Assembly: GCF_001411555.2 (NCBI RefSeq)
Contig: NC_049903.1
Location: 27,354,270 to 27,418,269 of the forward strand
Direction of reading: 5' to 3'
DNA length: 64,000 nt
Origin: Juglans regia
Lineage: Eukaryota; Streptophyta; Magnoliopsida; Fagales; Juglandaceae
Made by a program: the position numbers and the translations under genes. The notes under the pieces were generated by a model that saw nothing but the letters and a program-made list of their open reading frames with translations, was not told the DNA's origin and ran no database searches. How positions within the stretch are numbered: position 1 is the stretch's first letter; each line of letters starts with the position of its first letter. This document shows, piece by piece, positions 34,001 through 45,000 of this stretch.

Positions 34001-35274
34001 GAGGCCCTAAAGCAAAGTCTCCGGGGAGCGTAAATCTTTCACAAGAAAAAAATTAGAGTGAAACTCAAAAAACACATGATTATCTTGACAAAATTTACGA
34101 ACTGAAAGTAAATTTCGAGATATAGATGGAACATGAAGAAGGTTATTTAAGGAGAAATTGCTAGAGGAGGATGCCATTTGAGCTGAACCAATATTCTGGA
34201 TTGGCAAGGATGAGCCATCGCCTATACTGACTTGATCGGAGCCTTGGTAAGGCATGGAGCCCATGTTGAGATTCTGAACATTTGGAGTAAAATGGTGAGT
34301 CGCAGCTGTGTCAAGGAACCAGGTATGGAGAGGAGTAGAGGTGGGTGATAATGAAGTAACATTTATAGTGAGAGTGGGAGGAGGTGGTGCCTGATAAGAT
34401 TGATCAAATCGAAAATAACAGTTGACAGCTAGGTGGCCCGATTTGTTGCAAACCTGACAAACAGGATGTGAGGAGTAAGTCAGGGGGTCTGGCCTCGAGG
34501 TCCAGAGAAATTACCTCTCCAACCAGCGCGACCACGACGTCCTCCTCGAGAAAAAAATGGTGCACGACCACGAGGAACATTTGTAGTGGGTGGGCGAACA
34601 GTAGTGGCATGGACAGAGAGATTGGTTCCAGATAGTAAGGACTGGGTTTGGTGATTGAGTCGAGACTCATGATTCAATAGGAAGCCATATAGCTGATGGT
34701 TGGAGATGGGGTCTGGACGTGTTGTAATGGAAGTGACGAGGAACTCATATTCAGTACCCAGACCAGCAAGTAAGTATACCGAAAATTGAGACTCAGAGAG
34801 AGGCTGCCCAGCAGCCCGAAGTGACAAAGCCAGAGATTTTGCTTTGTTGAAATACTCATATACAGGTTCAGATCCCTTTTTAAGGGTAGCTAACTGGTAT
34901 TGAGTATGTACAACGTGAGCATTTGATTTTGCAGAAAATAAATCTTGCAATGTTTTCTAGACAACACATGAAGTCGTGCAATCAAGAACTTGAGCAAGAA
35001 CATTTTCGGAAAGAGAGGAGTTTATTGTTGAGAGTAATAGTTGATCTTGCTGAAGCCATTTAGTATACGCTGGGTTGGGTTTGTCATCTAGACGGGGAGG
35101 TGGAGTGGGGGAAGACCCATCAACGAAACTAAGAAGATGATGACCTTTTAAAAATGGCCCGATTTGTGCTTTCCAAAGTAAGAAATTGTCAATAGTGAGT
35201 TTGACTGTGATAAATTGAGAGGTAGAGTGAATTAAAGTAGTTTTGAGGGGCTGGGTTGCTTCGAAAGTAGCCAT
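30976..35274 (-). pseudogene. Copia gag-pol polyprotein, interrupted
   Basis: Starts at 35274 with MATFEATQPLKTT. Gag has NFLLWKAQIGPFLKGHHLLS and, after a TAG where relatives have Trp, KTLQDLFSAKSN and the RGRAPFFSRGGRRGR tail. A zinc knuckle CQVCNKSGHLAVNC follows near 34450. Integrase: GHPSF, LFLDVWGPAPLLSSN and SHQQNGSIERRHRHIVETGL. RT is the best preserved, open from 32707 to 31682, with SKWILKTKRRADGSLESPKA, QLDIQNAFLHGDLEDEVYMK and the catalytic LFILVYVDDIIVTGSD. RNase H ends MEAEYKSVANTTCELLWLQY, and the last codons run into the LTR (to 30976). Stops or shifts occur near 34959, 34480, 34007, 33010, 31680 and 31390. Confidence 0.92.
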
Positions 35275-35335
35275 GGAAGACACAGGTATAAACTGGAATG
35301 AAATTTTTTTTTTATTGTTGGACGTGAGTCCTTCT

Positions 35336-35350
35336 ACGCTCTTGATACCA
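35336..35350 (-). promoter_or_regulatory. Primer-binding site of the copia element
   Basis: TGGTATCAAGAGCG on the - strand, touching the LTR end with no gap. It matches the initiator tRNA-Met site (TGGTATCAGAGC) except for one base. Confidence 0.85.
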
Positions 35351-35613
35351 TAATGAAGAGTAAAAAGATGTAGAGCACCAGTTGTTTGAAATAATGTAAG
35401 AAAGAAACAATGCACATAAAAGACCTCTGTATATTTCTATATGAGTCCATGTACAAATGACTACAGTATATATAGGCATTTCACCCATTCCAGACTTTCA
35501 CAACTTTATTGACAGCGCATACATTCTGTTATAACCATAAACTTCTAGATTATTCCTCTAAATTATTCTCTGAGTCTCGTGAGCTTCCAGCTGGTATTGC
35601 ACCTGCCTTATCA
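35351..35613 (-). repeat. 5' LTR of the copia element
   Basis: Partner of 30777-31039; the half nearest the primer site is identical and the differences, nearly all transitions, lie in the other half. Confidence 0.92.
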
Positions 35614-35618
35614 GCACT

Positions 35619-37450
35619 GAACAAGGAAGTGATCAAGAGATTTTTATTAGCAATGATAATGATAGGGGCCGCCCAGCATGTACCTCCGGCAGGCTTGCTC
35701 TTAGTGCATTTGAATTTTTTTAAATATTTTTTAACATTCTTAACTATTAAAAAAAATACACAATTTCATCAATAGTCGCTTTCTTAATCATTAAAAAAAA
35801 TTAAAATACTCAAACGATAACTTTGAACAGTAATTTTGAGGAGACCAAGTATCATTTTCCTATTAGTAATCCTTAAATAACAAAAAAAATAAAATGTATA
35901 TGGCATGTCACCCCCATTGGTCCTATTAATTTAGTATTTATAGACCTTTGAATCAGGAGTAATTATTTAGTACGATTATGTGGTCTTCTCATCTTTATCA
36001 TAGGATGCCCATGATGTGCATGATAGCTCTCCGGCCAACATCATTTTGCAGCATCAACTTTAATTAGGTTTTGGACCGAGCATGCATGCCACATCAACTT
36101 TCGAGATTGGGCAGAGCATTAAAACTTTGAAAGATTTTAATGAAAACGTTGTCGATTTCTTCATCTCTTGTTCACACATTTTCAAAAGTGTTTTTCCTTC
36201 ATATGATAGGTTTTGAAACAATTGGATGGAATGCATTATGCCAAGCACTTTCATATATAGGAAATATGAATAAACGTATATAAATAGCACTATCTTCTAA
36301 TTTTATTACATCCAAACGCTTTATTGGATTGTTTTTTTTTTTTTTTTCCTTCTTACAAATTATATAGAGAATTTAGATCTTTAGAGTTCGGAAGAAATAT
36401 ACATGTAAAGGGGGTTTCGCAACATTTGTTGAGCATTTGTATTGTCCAAAAAATTCATTCGAGAAACAATAGGGAACCCAAATTTTATAATAATAGTGTA
36501 TTATTCATCATTCATTTTATCATCATCTTTTTATCATTCCGTGACGTGGTATTAAATGATTACAGACTATTTATTATGTTTCACTTGTGGCTCTATCATT
36601 TAATCTCACATCAATAAACGTTGAAGGCTAATGATAGAAATGATGATAAATAGATTTTTCCTAATAATTGGGCTAAATCATATGAATCTAATTATAAGCA
36701 AGCTAGCTAACTAATAAGTCTCTATCTTATAAGTTTGAATTCTTTAGGTTTGAAAATACAAAATCTTATATAATCAATACATCCCTTTCAGTCAAGATAA
36801 CCTAATTCAAAGACAAAACCCACACGTACGTATAACCTAATTCGAAGACAAAACTCACATGCTATATTCATTTATTTGGAACGGAGAATTGTACAACTTT
36901 TTGAATTTACAAAATTAAGGAACATTTTAAATTGGGAAAAAGTCTATTATTTAGTCGAAGCTCTAGCAGTTTGTGGGAGTTGGGTTAGTCTTGTTTTATT
37001 TTATGTTTAATATTACTTGGGTTTGTGTTATCTTAGTAAAGTGTTGATCATTAATTTTTTTTTTTTTTTTAGAGATTTGTAGCGATCATAATTAATTTGC
37101 AAACCAATCTGAATGTATTTATAAATTTTATGAAACATAATGTTACTAACAATTAATATATGCTTCTTATAAAATATAATTTTATTAACAATCAATCATA
37201 TATAATATTATATGCTTCCATATTTTTATTTACCAAATAATTATCTAATTAAAAACTGTGAAAATTAGTGCTGTTGGTTGCTTGCTTGCTTGTGTACGTA
37301 AGTTGGTTTGAATTACTGATATATGGTAATCTAGATCTATAGCGACATTTAGAATGATGTTATTGAGCTTTATGTTTTTAAAGGTATTATTGGGCTTCAA
37401 ATTGGAGGACAAGTAGGATCGAGGCACCGATATTGTTGTCACAAAAAAAA
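35619..37450. other. No gene seen; AT-rich intergenic DNA
   Basis: Stops in all frames and homopolymer runs (36330-36347, 37053-37070). I see no repeat ends or conserved motifs. Confidence 0.6.
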
Positions 37451-37487
37451 AGGGGATAGGTGCTGCATGTAGGAAGGAAAAGGCCAA
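37451..37487. repeat. Left 37-bp direct repeat bounding a ~2-kb unit
   Basis: Begins AGGGGATAGGTGCTGC and ends AAGGAAAAGGCCAA. It matches 39415-39451 at 34 of 37 positions. Sequence outside and inside differs, so these are true boundaries of some event. Confidence 0.85.
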
Positions 37488-37781
37488 GTTCTCAACAACG
37501 GTTTTATGCTGGTCGAACGACTAGAATCCCAAAAGACTTTATTGAGAATGGTGTCTCAACCGTTCGATTGTCTATATACAACACTATTCGAACTCTTAAT
37601 CAACGTTTGAACAGTTATAACTCAAAAGCAAAACCTTTCGAACGCTATTTTTAACGTTTGAACGAGTAAACACAAAAAGCATATTTACATTGTTTCATTA
37701 ATTATATAATTTTAGGACTGTTTTGTACATTATATTTTGTAACTAATCTTTTAAATTTTATTATTTAAATTTCAGATTGAA

Positions 37782-38932
37782 ATGTCTGCTAGGGAAAGGT
37801 CAAAGCATGCCAGACCAAGGGAATTAGATTCTTCTAGTAGTATGGTCGATACATTGTTAGGCAATAAAGTTTTACTGGAACATCTAGTGAAGATTGAAAG
37901 TTTTCAGGATCTTCTCTTCGAGGGCTGCTCTTTGACATCGGTATTCGTGGATTGCGATTTTGGCCCACAAGGACAAGGCGTTCCAGTTCGTGGCATATAT
38001 TGATATCGTCACTGACTTTTATAGAGGGCTTGGTGCCTCTAGTCTGGATGCTGATGGTAAATATATTATCAGCAAAGAGGTCTTTCATTCCCGTTCTCGA
38101 CAGACATACTTATTGATTTTATTGGTATCGTGCGTTTGGAGACTGCATATCCAAACGTTGTGTCTAAGGAGTCTACAGCTGGTGAGGAGACAGTTGAAGA
38201 CAATGGTACTAATCCTAATGGACTTGGCCACTCGGATGCAAAGGTGAAACAATTTGTTGTTGGTCTAGATGCCCCTCCTTATGATTGGATGAAGAGCACC
38301 AAACAGGTTCATTTATCAGATTTTTTCAAGATTCTAAACTTAATCATCGCCCACAACATTGACTCTTGGCAGCACAAGACAGAGGTTGGCATGAATAGGG
38401 CAAGATTTATGATACGTGTTGCTCGTATGATGCCAATCAACCTAGTGGGTTATATATTCACTAGGATGCGATCAGAGGTTTCATACATTACGACAGATAT
38501 TTTTCCATTTGGCCTCCTGATCACACGATTCCTATTGTCGATTGGGGTCTTAACAGATGTTGTTGAGCATATTAGGGAGCCGATTAGACCAATCAACGCC
38601 TCCAACCAATCACGAGGTACTCGAGATTTCGTCTTCGTGCTTCTACTACAAAGCCGATCGATACTCAGACCAGAGATGCACACCCAACTGATTGTGGAGT
38701 ATTGACCAGTCAGACATCCACGCAGCCCAAGGCATCACGCACTTTTAGTGTTAATCAGATTATTGATATAGTGCGTACGGAGATCCATATTGCCTTTGGA
38801 GACTTACGTACAGAGTTCATGGGTGCCATTGATCACATGTTTTGGACTCAGGAGATGATATCTACTCGACTAACACATATAGAAGCAAAAATAAATTCAA
38901 TCGAGGATGTCCTCAAAGAGTTGGGGACATAG
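37782..38932 (+). pseudogene. Broken ORF resembling the 'putative plant transposon protein' (PTP) domain
   Basis: Four overlapping frames read as one broken protein. ATG 37782 gives MSARERSKHARPRELDSSSS. A shifted frame near 37960 gives AHKDKAFQFVAYIDIVTDFY RGLG, the counterpart of the EFYANL box of PTP-domain proteins. The frame 38130-38705 has SDAKVKQFVVGLDAPPYDWM, ILNLIIAHNIDSWQHKTEVG, ARFMIRVARMMPINLVGYIF and DIFPFGLLITRFLLSIGVL. The last resembles the LPFG..IT.L....GV block of that family. A final piece (38702-38932) with a heptad-like VNQIIDIVRTEIHIAFGDLR ends at the stop at 38930. I recognise the resemblance from motif order only. At least three frame changes make it a pseudogene. Function in the family is unknown. 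Confidence 0.55.
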
Positions 38933-39359
38933 TATTTTATATCTTTTATTTGTATTCTATTTTATTTTTGGTATGAACAATTTTAATGTTTTATAAGTTT
39001 AATTAATTATGCATTATATCTTTCATTTATAAATTAATTGTTGATTACTATTATTAATTCTTTAATCGATTAAATCTTTTATTAAATTAGTGTCACCGTT
39101 CGAACGTTAACTCATCATTTGAAAATGGTGATTTACATGTTCGAACAGCTTCAATGGACGTTCAAATGGTAAATTAGTTTCCCGCGAACGACCCGCCAAT
39201 TTTTTCCTCAACCTTGAATGATTATTTCACTAGGAACGAAATTTATCGTCCCTAAGTATAATGTTTGAACGCGTTCGAATAGGAAGCATATCTCAAAGTT
39301 TTTTTGGGACGAAGTCAGAATTACATCTTTAAAGCTTACATTTTGGGACGATTTTTGCA

Positions 39360-39414
39360 AAAAAAAAAAAAAAAGAAAGAAAGAAAGAAAAAGGAAAAGA
39401 AAAGAAAAGAAAAA
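39360..39414 (+). repeat. A-rich tract at the right end of the unit
   Basis: A run of A followed by GAAA repeats, directly before the right 37-bp direct repeat. In this position it looks like an old poly(A) tail. Confidence 0.8.
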
Positions 39415-39451
39415 AGGAGATAGGTGCTGCGTGTGGGAAGGAAAAGGCCAA
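39415..39451. repeat. Right 37-bp direct repeat
   Basis: Partner of 37451-37487; differs by three transitions. Confidence 0.85.
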
Positions 39452-39701
39452 CCTCTCAGAGAAGGGACAACCACCTTAGTAATTCAGTAGTGGCATTGGC
39501 AAGAGATTTGTATTAAACTTATGTGCTTTATTTGGAGACAATGGACTACTTTTTTAGCTCCATGATAGTAGATTATGACCAAGGAATACATAGTAAGAAG
39601 CTATAGATCATTGATTTCTTTTCAACTGGTGTGTAATGGTGTGTTTCCAGTACCGAAAAATGTGATTTAAAGTAGTCGGAATTTGGAAGCTTTGTTGATT
39701 G

Positions 39702-40366
39702 TGTAAGGGGATTTCCCGTCCCAACGGGCCTGAGAATTGGCAGCTAAGGGAACAGATACAAAGGGCCCAGCCCAAAACAGTAGAGTCTCCAACCCGGCCT
39801 ATTGGTAGGCTCCTCTGGACTCAACCTGCATGAAGGAACATGCTGCAGGGGATGACACTCGCCGACCTGGAGAACCTTCGAATAATGTCCAGCTCTTGTG
39901 TGTTTGTCCATGTAGTGGGAGTAATGTATGGGGACAGGAGGGGCATCAAGGAACCACCAAGGACGTTAGCGGGATGGAGAAAATTAGAGAGCAACACTGC
40001 ATTAACGACACCATTACCCGACCTACATGCCACATTAAGCCGTCGTAGAGCCACGCTGCATTAAAAGACTCTGACAAAAAGAACAGCTTGAAGGACATGG
40101 ACTCTATGGGGGCAGACATGATTTGTTCCCTTAGACTTATGGTATAAATAGCAAGTCTTAGAAACGAGAAAACTCTCTCTGATCCTTAAACCCTCTCACT
40201 TATTTACAAACTTCTAAGAGAATTTACTGACTTTGGCATCGGAGACTCTCCAGCCCCAAGGCTGCCCTCTCCCAGTTGCCTCCTTTCATATCTTTTGTAG
40301 GTCCAAGTTCTAAAGACTTGAGTTGCCAGATGCTGGCCCAAAAGCATGTGAAACATGATGTTAACA
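39702..40366 (+). repeat. LTR of a second Tat-like gypsy element
   Basis: 665 bp, TGTAAGGGG to TTAACA. It has a TATAAATA box at 40143-40150. The end, GTGAAACATGATGTTAACA, and the following GTAGCGCAATATGTGG parallel the end and primer site of the first Tat element (GTGAAACACGTCATTTACA, GTGGCGCCGTCTGTGG). No second LTR is found in the window. Confidence 0.7.
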
Positions 40367-40399
40367 GTAGCGCAATATGTGGGATCCTTATAGATCTTA

Positions 40400-40699
40400 C
40401 GTGTATTTCACATACCTGCAACAACCCATTCCGGACAGCTCAGAAGAGACACAGAGGAAGCCATCGAAGCAAGACTGAAAAACATGGATGAGTGGGTGAT
40501 GAAGTTGACTGATGAGCTGCAAATGCTTCGCAGTGAAAACGAAGAACTTAGAAAACCTCAACAGGTGAAGGATGAGGAAGCGGAGCCCACTGATAGTGAG
40601 CACATGGGATCTCGGAATACACAAGCTGGTGCAAATAGGGAGAAAGAGCAAAAGAACATGCAAGAAAAATTAGATTTTGGCTTGATAGCATCTCAAACC
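40400..40699 (+). pseudogene. Gag N-terminal fragment following the Tat-like LTR
   Basis: RRDTEEAIEARLKNMDEWVM (from about 40446) and KLTDELQMLRSENEELRKPQ form a charged coiled-coil-like start similar in place and style to the gag start of the first Tat element. The frame ends at a stop at 40700 and no further gypsy sequence follows, so only the 5' end of the element is left. Confidence 0.65.
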
Positions 40700-42690
40700 T
40701 AACCAAACCCTCTTTAAACCCAAAATGAAAATCACTTGTTTAAGGCCCATTAAGGCCCACAAATTTTGGCCACCTTGGCAGAGCTTTTTGAGAAAATTTA
40801 CACCCACCCATGGCAGACCATCCACTGCTCCTAACAGCCCCAAAGTCGTGTATGATGTAAAGGCCAAAAGCCACCTCACAACCACCCTTCTCTTGGAAAT
40901 TTCTTTGGCTAAAAACCGAAATGATTGGAGGAGATGATCGGAGGGGTTGTGCGTGTTGGAAGTGTCGATGCTTACCAGAGAAGATGATCGGAGGGGTTGC
41001 CAGATTGGGGGGCGGGGGAGACACAAAGCAGACTTGGTAACAAGTAGTATGCGAAGAGAGAAAATACGTAAAGTGAGGAACCGAAATGGAGAAATGGGAT
41101 GTATAGTAGCTCTCCAAATATGGAGATCTACTATAGCATCCCCTATTCCAAACCCTATTTTGGGGCAATTCTGCTAGGTACAAGCGGGTTGGTGTACCAA
41201 CCCGCGTACCAATTAATATTTTAAAGCTGTTGTCAGTTGTATTTAAAAAAAAAAAAAAGAGAGAAAATGAGCAAAACACGATACACGAAAGGAAAGCTAC
41301 CGACACACTTATCTTGGAAAAAACAAGAAAACAAAAATGAAAACTTGACTGAGCGCGATCGATTCCCACTTTCATCTGTAAGAAATGTTTCCTCATAAAC
41401 AAGCAGATGAGGTCATAGTCTTGAGCTTCAATTTAACTTAACCTGATGATAGAGAGGAAGATAAGGCAGACGAGTGGGATTTTTCTCTAGCATGGTGGGT
41501 CTGTCTATGATGCATGGTTCAGCCACACTGCATCCAACCAGGCAAAAAATAAAAAAATTCAAGTCATAAGTTGGATTCATAAAAATATTTTTTCAATCAA
41601 TTTTATTTGGGAAAGATTTTACTGATATTGGGTTTTGGTTTTAGTTTTACAAGTGGCCCAAGGTTTTGTTAACGCTGCCATACTCTTTCTCTCAAATCGA
41701 TATGCTTCCAGGGATTATTCTGCATGTCTTTTATGGTCTACTTGGGGAAGGGATTTGTAATAGGACAAGCAGATCGGTAAGCTTGGGGAGGGGATTATAT
41801 ACTGAGATCTTTTATGGTCTCTTGGGGGTTGATTTCTGGGCTTTAAGAGTCGAGATTTGACAAAAAAGGAGGAACTTTTGCAAGATAGAGACCTCTGTCT
41901 CGCGAAAGGAAAGCATTTCCGTCTTCTTCGCACCAACTGGGTTGAGTGGCTGCCTGAGAGGAGTTTGAGCTGGGATTGGAGATCAGCCAGCGCTTAGATC
42001 TTCTTGGTAGTGTCTCAGTTGCAACAAGCACAAAGTGAAAAACTAAACTAGTTCTTCTTAGTAGCTTCACCGCCAGCGCTTCAATCAAGACATTCAAATC
42101 AGAGTATGGAGAGAGGGAGAGAGAGAGGAGACGAAACACGGAGAAGTGAAATGAAACGAACCGTTTTATTAAAGAAAAACTCCATGTCAGCTTATCGGTG
42201 CACTTCGGTGCGCAAAAACGTCTGTAAAAAGACTTTTCCATTTTGGGGTGCTAGATGAAGGGTGCATTTGAGGTTTTACCAAAAACTGTTGGTGAGAAGA
42301 GAGGCATAGAGAGCCGGCTGCGAATGCTATTAGGGTATGTTTGATCTTTTTATATTATAGTATAAGTATTTTTATAATAATTAGCTCATACTATTATTGA
42401 ATTTAACTAATTTTATAGGTTATAGTTATATAAAATATATATGATGAATGTATAAAAATATATATATATATATATATTTATAACATATATACGACATCAG
42501 AGTTGTATTTAGAGTCAGAGTCGGTCCGACTCAAACTTTTTGGAGGAAAAAACTTCGGCTCCGGACTCCGGAGTGGCACAAGAGCGGAGTTGGAGCAAAA
42601 CTGGATTTGGAGTCAGATTTTGGAATTTTTTATCAGCTCTATAAGGAAAAAAAAAAAAAAAAATCTAGATATAAGCCCGCACCCTACCTA
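40700..42690. other. No supported gene; mixed repeat-like DNA
   Basis: A long - strand frame (40740-41402) has no recognisable domain and a poor start. A 56-bp local duplication with GATGATCGGAGGGGTTG occurs at 40934 and 40983. A perfect palindrome, GCGGGTTGGT / ACCAACCCGC with a 2-base centre, lies at 41184-41205 beside TGCTAGGTACAAGC, which may be a MITE end. At 42480-42620 GAGTCGGAGTCGG-like repeats suggest a decayed hAT MITE. Confidence 0.45.
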
Positions 42691-43799
42691 AAAACATATC
42701 ATTTTACTTGGAGAAGCGTACGAAAACCCTTTATTCTTTTTCAAACTTGGAGACAATCCATAGCTCGGAGATCCAAACGCAGGTATGAAATCTCAACTAC
42801 GGAATGTGCAGTTCATGACTTTATTTTGAAACTTGAGATGCAGCGTTTATTTAGCTTTTTATCGAACGGATTTCGTAGATTTATACCCTTTCTTTTTTCG
42901 TTTCATTTCTGTCCATTCCGTCATATATGCCCTCTCTTGCCCAAGTTTTATGCCCATTTCTTGGACTTCCTAGGTGATCTGATCTATGCTCATTTAGCCC
43001 GATAGATGATCGTGGTTGAAGCAGCAATGTAGAGACCTGCCTCAAACAATTTGCTTAAAATCTGTTGTTTTCATTGAGTCTGGTTTTTTGAATTTGAGTT
43101 GTGTTTTTTATTTTCTGTCACCAAGCAGTCATTAGTGTGGTTGTTTATGGTCTTTCTTTTTCTAGGTTTTAAATAATTTGATTGATCTGAAACTATTGAA
43201 TTTTCCGTTGTGAGTATCTGTAATGTTCATCAGATTGATCATTTCACGAGCTCAATATGTTATATTTGTGTGTATCGGTTATATTTCAGTAAATTAATAT
43301 AGTCTGTGATTTGCTTTACAAATTCAAACGGATATATATATATAATGTGCAGAATTCTCCATCAATGTATTTAGTGTTGTCCTTAACTTGTTAGAATAAT
43401 AGTCTCTTTGCAGATTTTGAGCTGTTAGTAATGTTATAACTTTATAGTGGATGCTTGTAGAATTACCTTGAAGTCCGTGGCATAATGCTTTTTCTGATTT
43501 TGGTTGAAGAGGTTTTGGTTCTCCATTCTCTAGGTTTGTACCGAGATATGGAAATATACTTCAAAGATGATATAATCGAATGGATTTGTTCAGGTTCATG
43601 TAGAATATTTTCTCACTAGAACTTGTATCTTGTGGGCACTTGTTTTAATATTGTTTTTCCTGTGGCATTCTCCTTTTTGGTTGGGGGTGTTCATGGAATT
43701 GCAGATGCCAACTAAATCATTTGTGCTACACCATGCTGATCAGTCTTAATCTGTTTTTGATGATCTGATGGTGCAATGCGAAACCAACACCCTAAGTTT
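42691..43799 (+). other. Possible 5'UTR exon and intron of the V-ATPase G gene
   Basis: A candidate donor CGCAG|GTATGA lies at 42781/42782 and is followed by T-rich, intron-like sequence. The first coding exon of V-ATPase G is preceded by a clear acceptor (TTTTTAG|GAAAGC at 46796/46797) six bases before its ATG, so a 5'UTR exon must lie upstream. Choosing 42691-42781 as that exon is inference. Confidence 0.35.
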
Positions 43800-44411
43800 G
43801 CCCCTGTAACACCCCCTTCCCGTAGGATAGAGATATTACCAACATTTAAAACATAATGCCCGGTAAAGAGATTCATATCCTGAATTACCTCATTTATTGA
43901 AATTCATCAAAACGCTAAAACTGAATTGAACATGATTGTTTTGGAAACTGAACGAAATTTAAAGAAACATAAACTAATCCTATGCATGACATAAAAGAAA
44001 TCTAATTCTGGTGATAAAATCACTTATTCATTCCTAAGTCTTGGTACTAGATCTATTCCTAGCCATCCAGCTCTTCATCGTCATAGACATCATCTGCGAG
44101 AATCAGACATGGAAGAAAACAAGAAACACACAAAAATAATGAGTTGAATACTCAGTAAGTAGTACATCGTATCGTAAAATATAGTCCTTGCCTAACATAC
44201 AATTCATTTCTAGGATACCCTTCAGAACGTACATACAACTTCATGAATTACAATCAAATACGTAACATGATCTTCTGAAAGACTTTACATACATATATCA
44301 TCACAGATTTACATGGCACACATTTTCATTATTAACATAAGCGGAAGCATATATAAACAAAACATGTCATTGTGAATGCATAACATCTTGGTTATCTTGT
44401 ATTAACATGAA

Positions 44412-44759
44412 GTGAAACACGCTTGTGTCCGTGTTTCCACTTATCTGGCATGACATGGAGTGAAACACGCTTGAGTCCGTGTTTCACTTAACTTGCATAA
44501 CATGGAGTGAAACACGCTTGAATCCGTGTTCCACTTAACTTGCATAACATGGAGTGAAACACGCTTGAATCCGTGTTTCACTTAACTTGCATAACATGGA
44601 GTGAAACACGCTTGAGTCCGTGTTTCACTAAACTTGCATATCATGAAATGAAACACGCTTGAGTCCGCGTTTCATTTAACTTGAATATTATGGAGTGAAA
44701 CATGCTTGAGTCCGTGTTTCACTAAACTTGTGGTTAATCACGCTTGAGTCCGTGGTACC
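44412..44759. repeat. Array of eight hairpin units, 47-bp period
   Basis: Units repeat every 47 bp in the regular part (44461, 44508, 44555). Each has arms GTGAAACACG and CGTGTTTCAC around the 8-base loop CTTGAGTC. Arms stay complementary in most copies even where their sequence changes. Confidence 0.9.
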
Positions 44760-44839
44760 GTTACATTTCTTATCTTTCTTAATGCATGAGATTTGATTAG
44801 GCTTCATGAACATCTCTAACGTGGCATAATCTTGTACAT

Positions 44840-45000
44840 GGTATAGCGTAACATGACATGGCATGGCATATTCTTGTACATGTCATATTCTTGTATGATT
44901 TAGCATGGCATATCTTTGTACATGGCATATTTTTGTATGATTTAGCATGGCATATCTTTGTACATGGCATATTCTTGTATGATTTAGAATGGCATAGTAT
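44840..45000. repeat. 42-bp tandem repeat inside the solo LTR
   Basis: Units with TTTAGCATGGCATATCTTTG and TACATGGCATATTCTTGTATG repeat with a 42-bp period (for example 44901 and 44943). Confidence 0.8.

Larger units (their letters stand above)
30777..35613 (-). mobile_element. Complete Ty1/copia retrotransposon, coding strand minus
   Basis: 4837 bp with 263-bp LTRs at both ends and a perfect target duplication GCACT (30772-30776 and 35614-35618). The primer site abuts the 5' LTR and a polypurine tract abuts the 3' LTR. On the - strand the order is gag, zinc knuckle, protease region, integrase, reverse transcriptase, RNase H, which is the copia order. The internal region has several stops and shifts, so the copy is non-autonomous today. 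About 11 LTR differences indicate a moderately old insertion. Confidence 0.95.

Noticed and set aside
30777..35613. Endogenous pararetrovirus instead of retrotransposon
   Set aside because: LTRs, tRNA-Met primer site, target duplication and integrase-before-RT order identify Ty1/copia; no movement protein or coat motifs were seen.
37520..39275. GTTCGAAC motifs as tRNA B-boxes of a SINE
   Set aside because: No A-box at the right distance and motifs occur many times in both arms, unlike a SINE head.
40740..41402. 220-codon - strand open frame
   Set aside because: Low-complexity Phe/Ser composition, no domain, and it spans the palindrome and a poly(A/T) tract; looks like chance.
44412..44759. 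Possible CRISPR-like array because of regular spacing and palindromic repeats
   Set aside because: Spacers are not unique (whole 47-bp units repeat) and the context is a plant LTR; it is an ordinary tandem array of hairpins.
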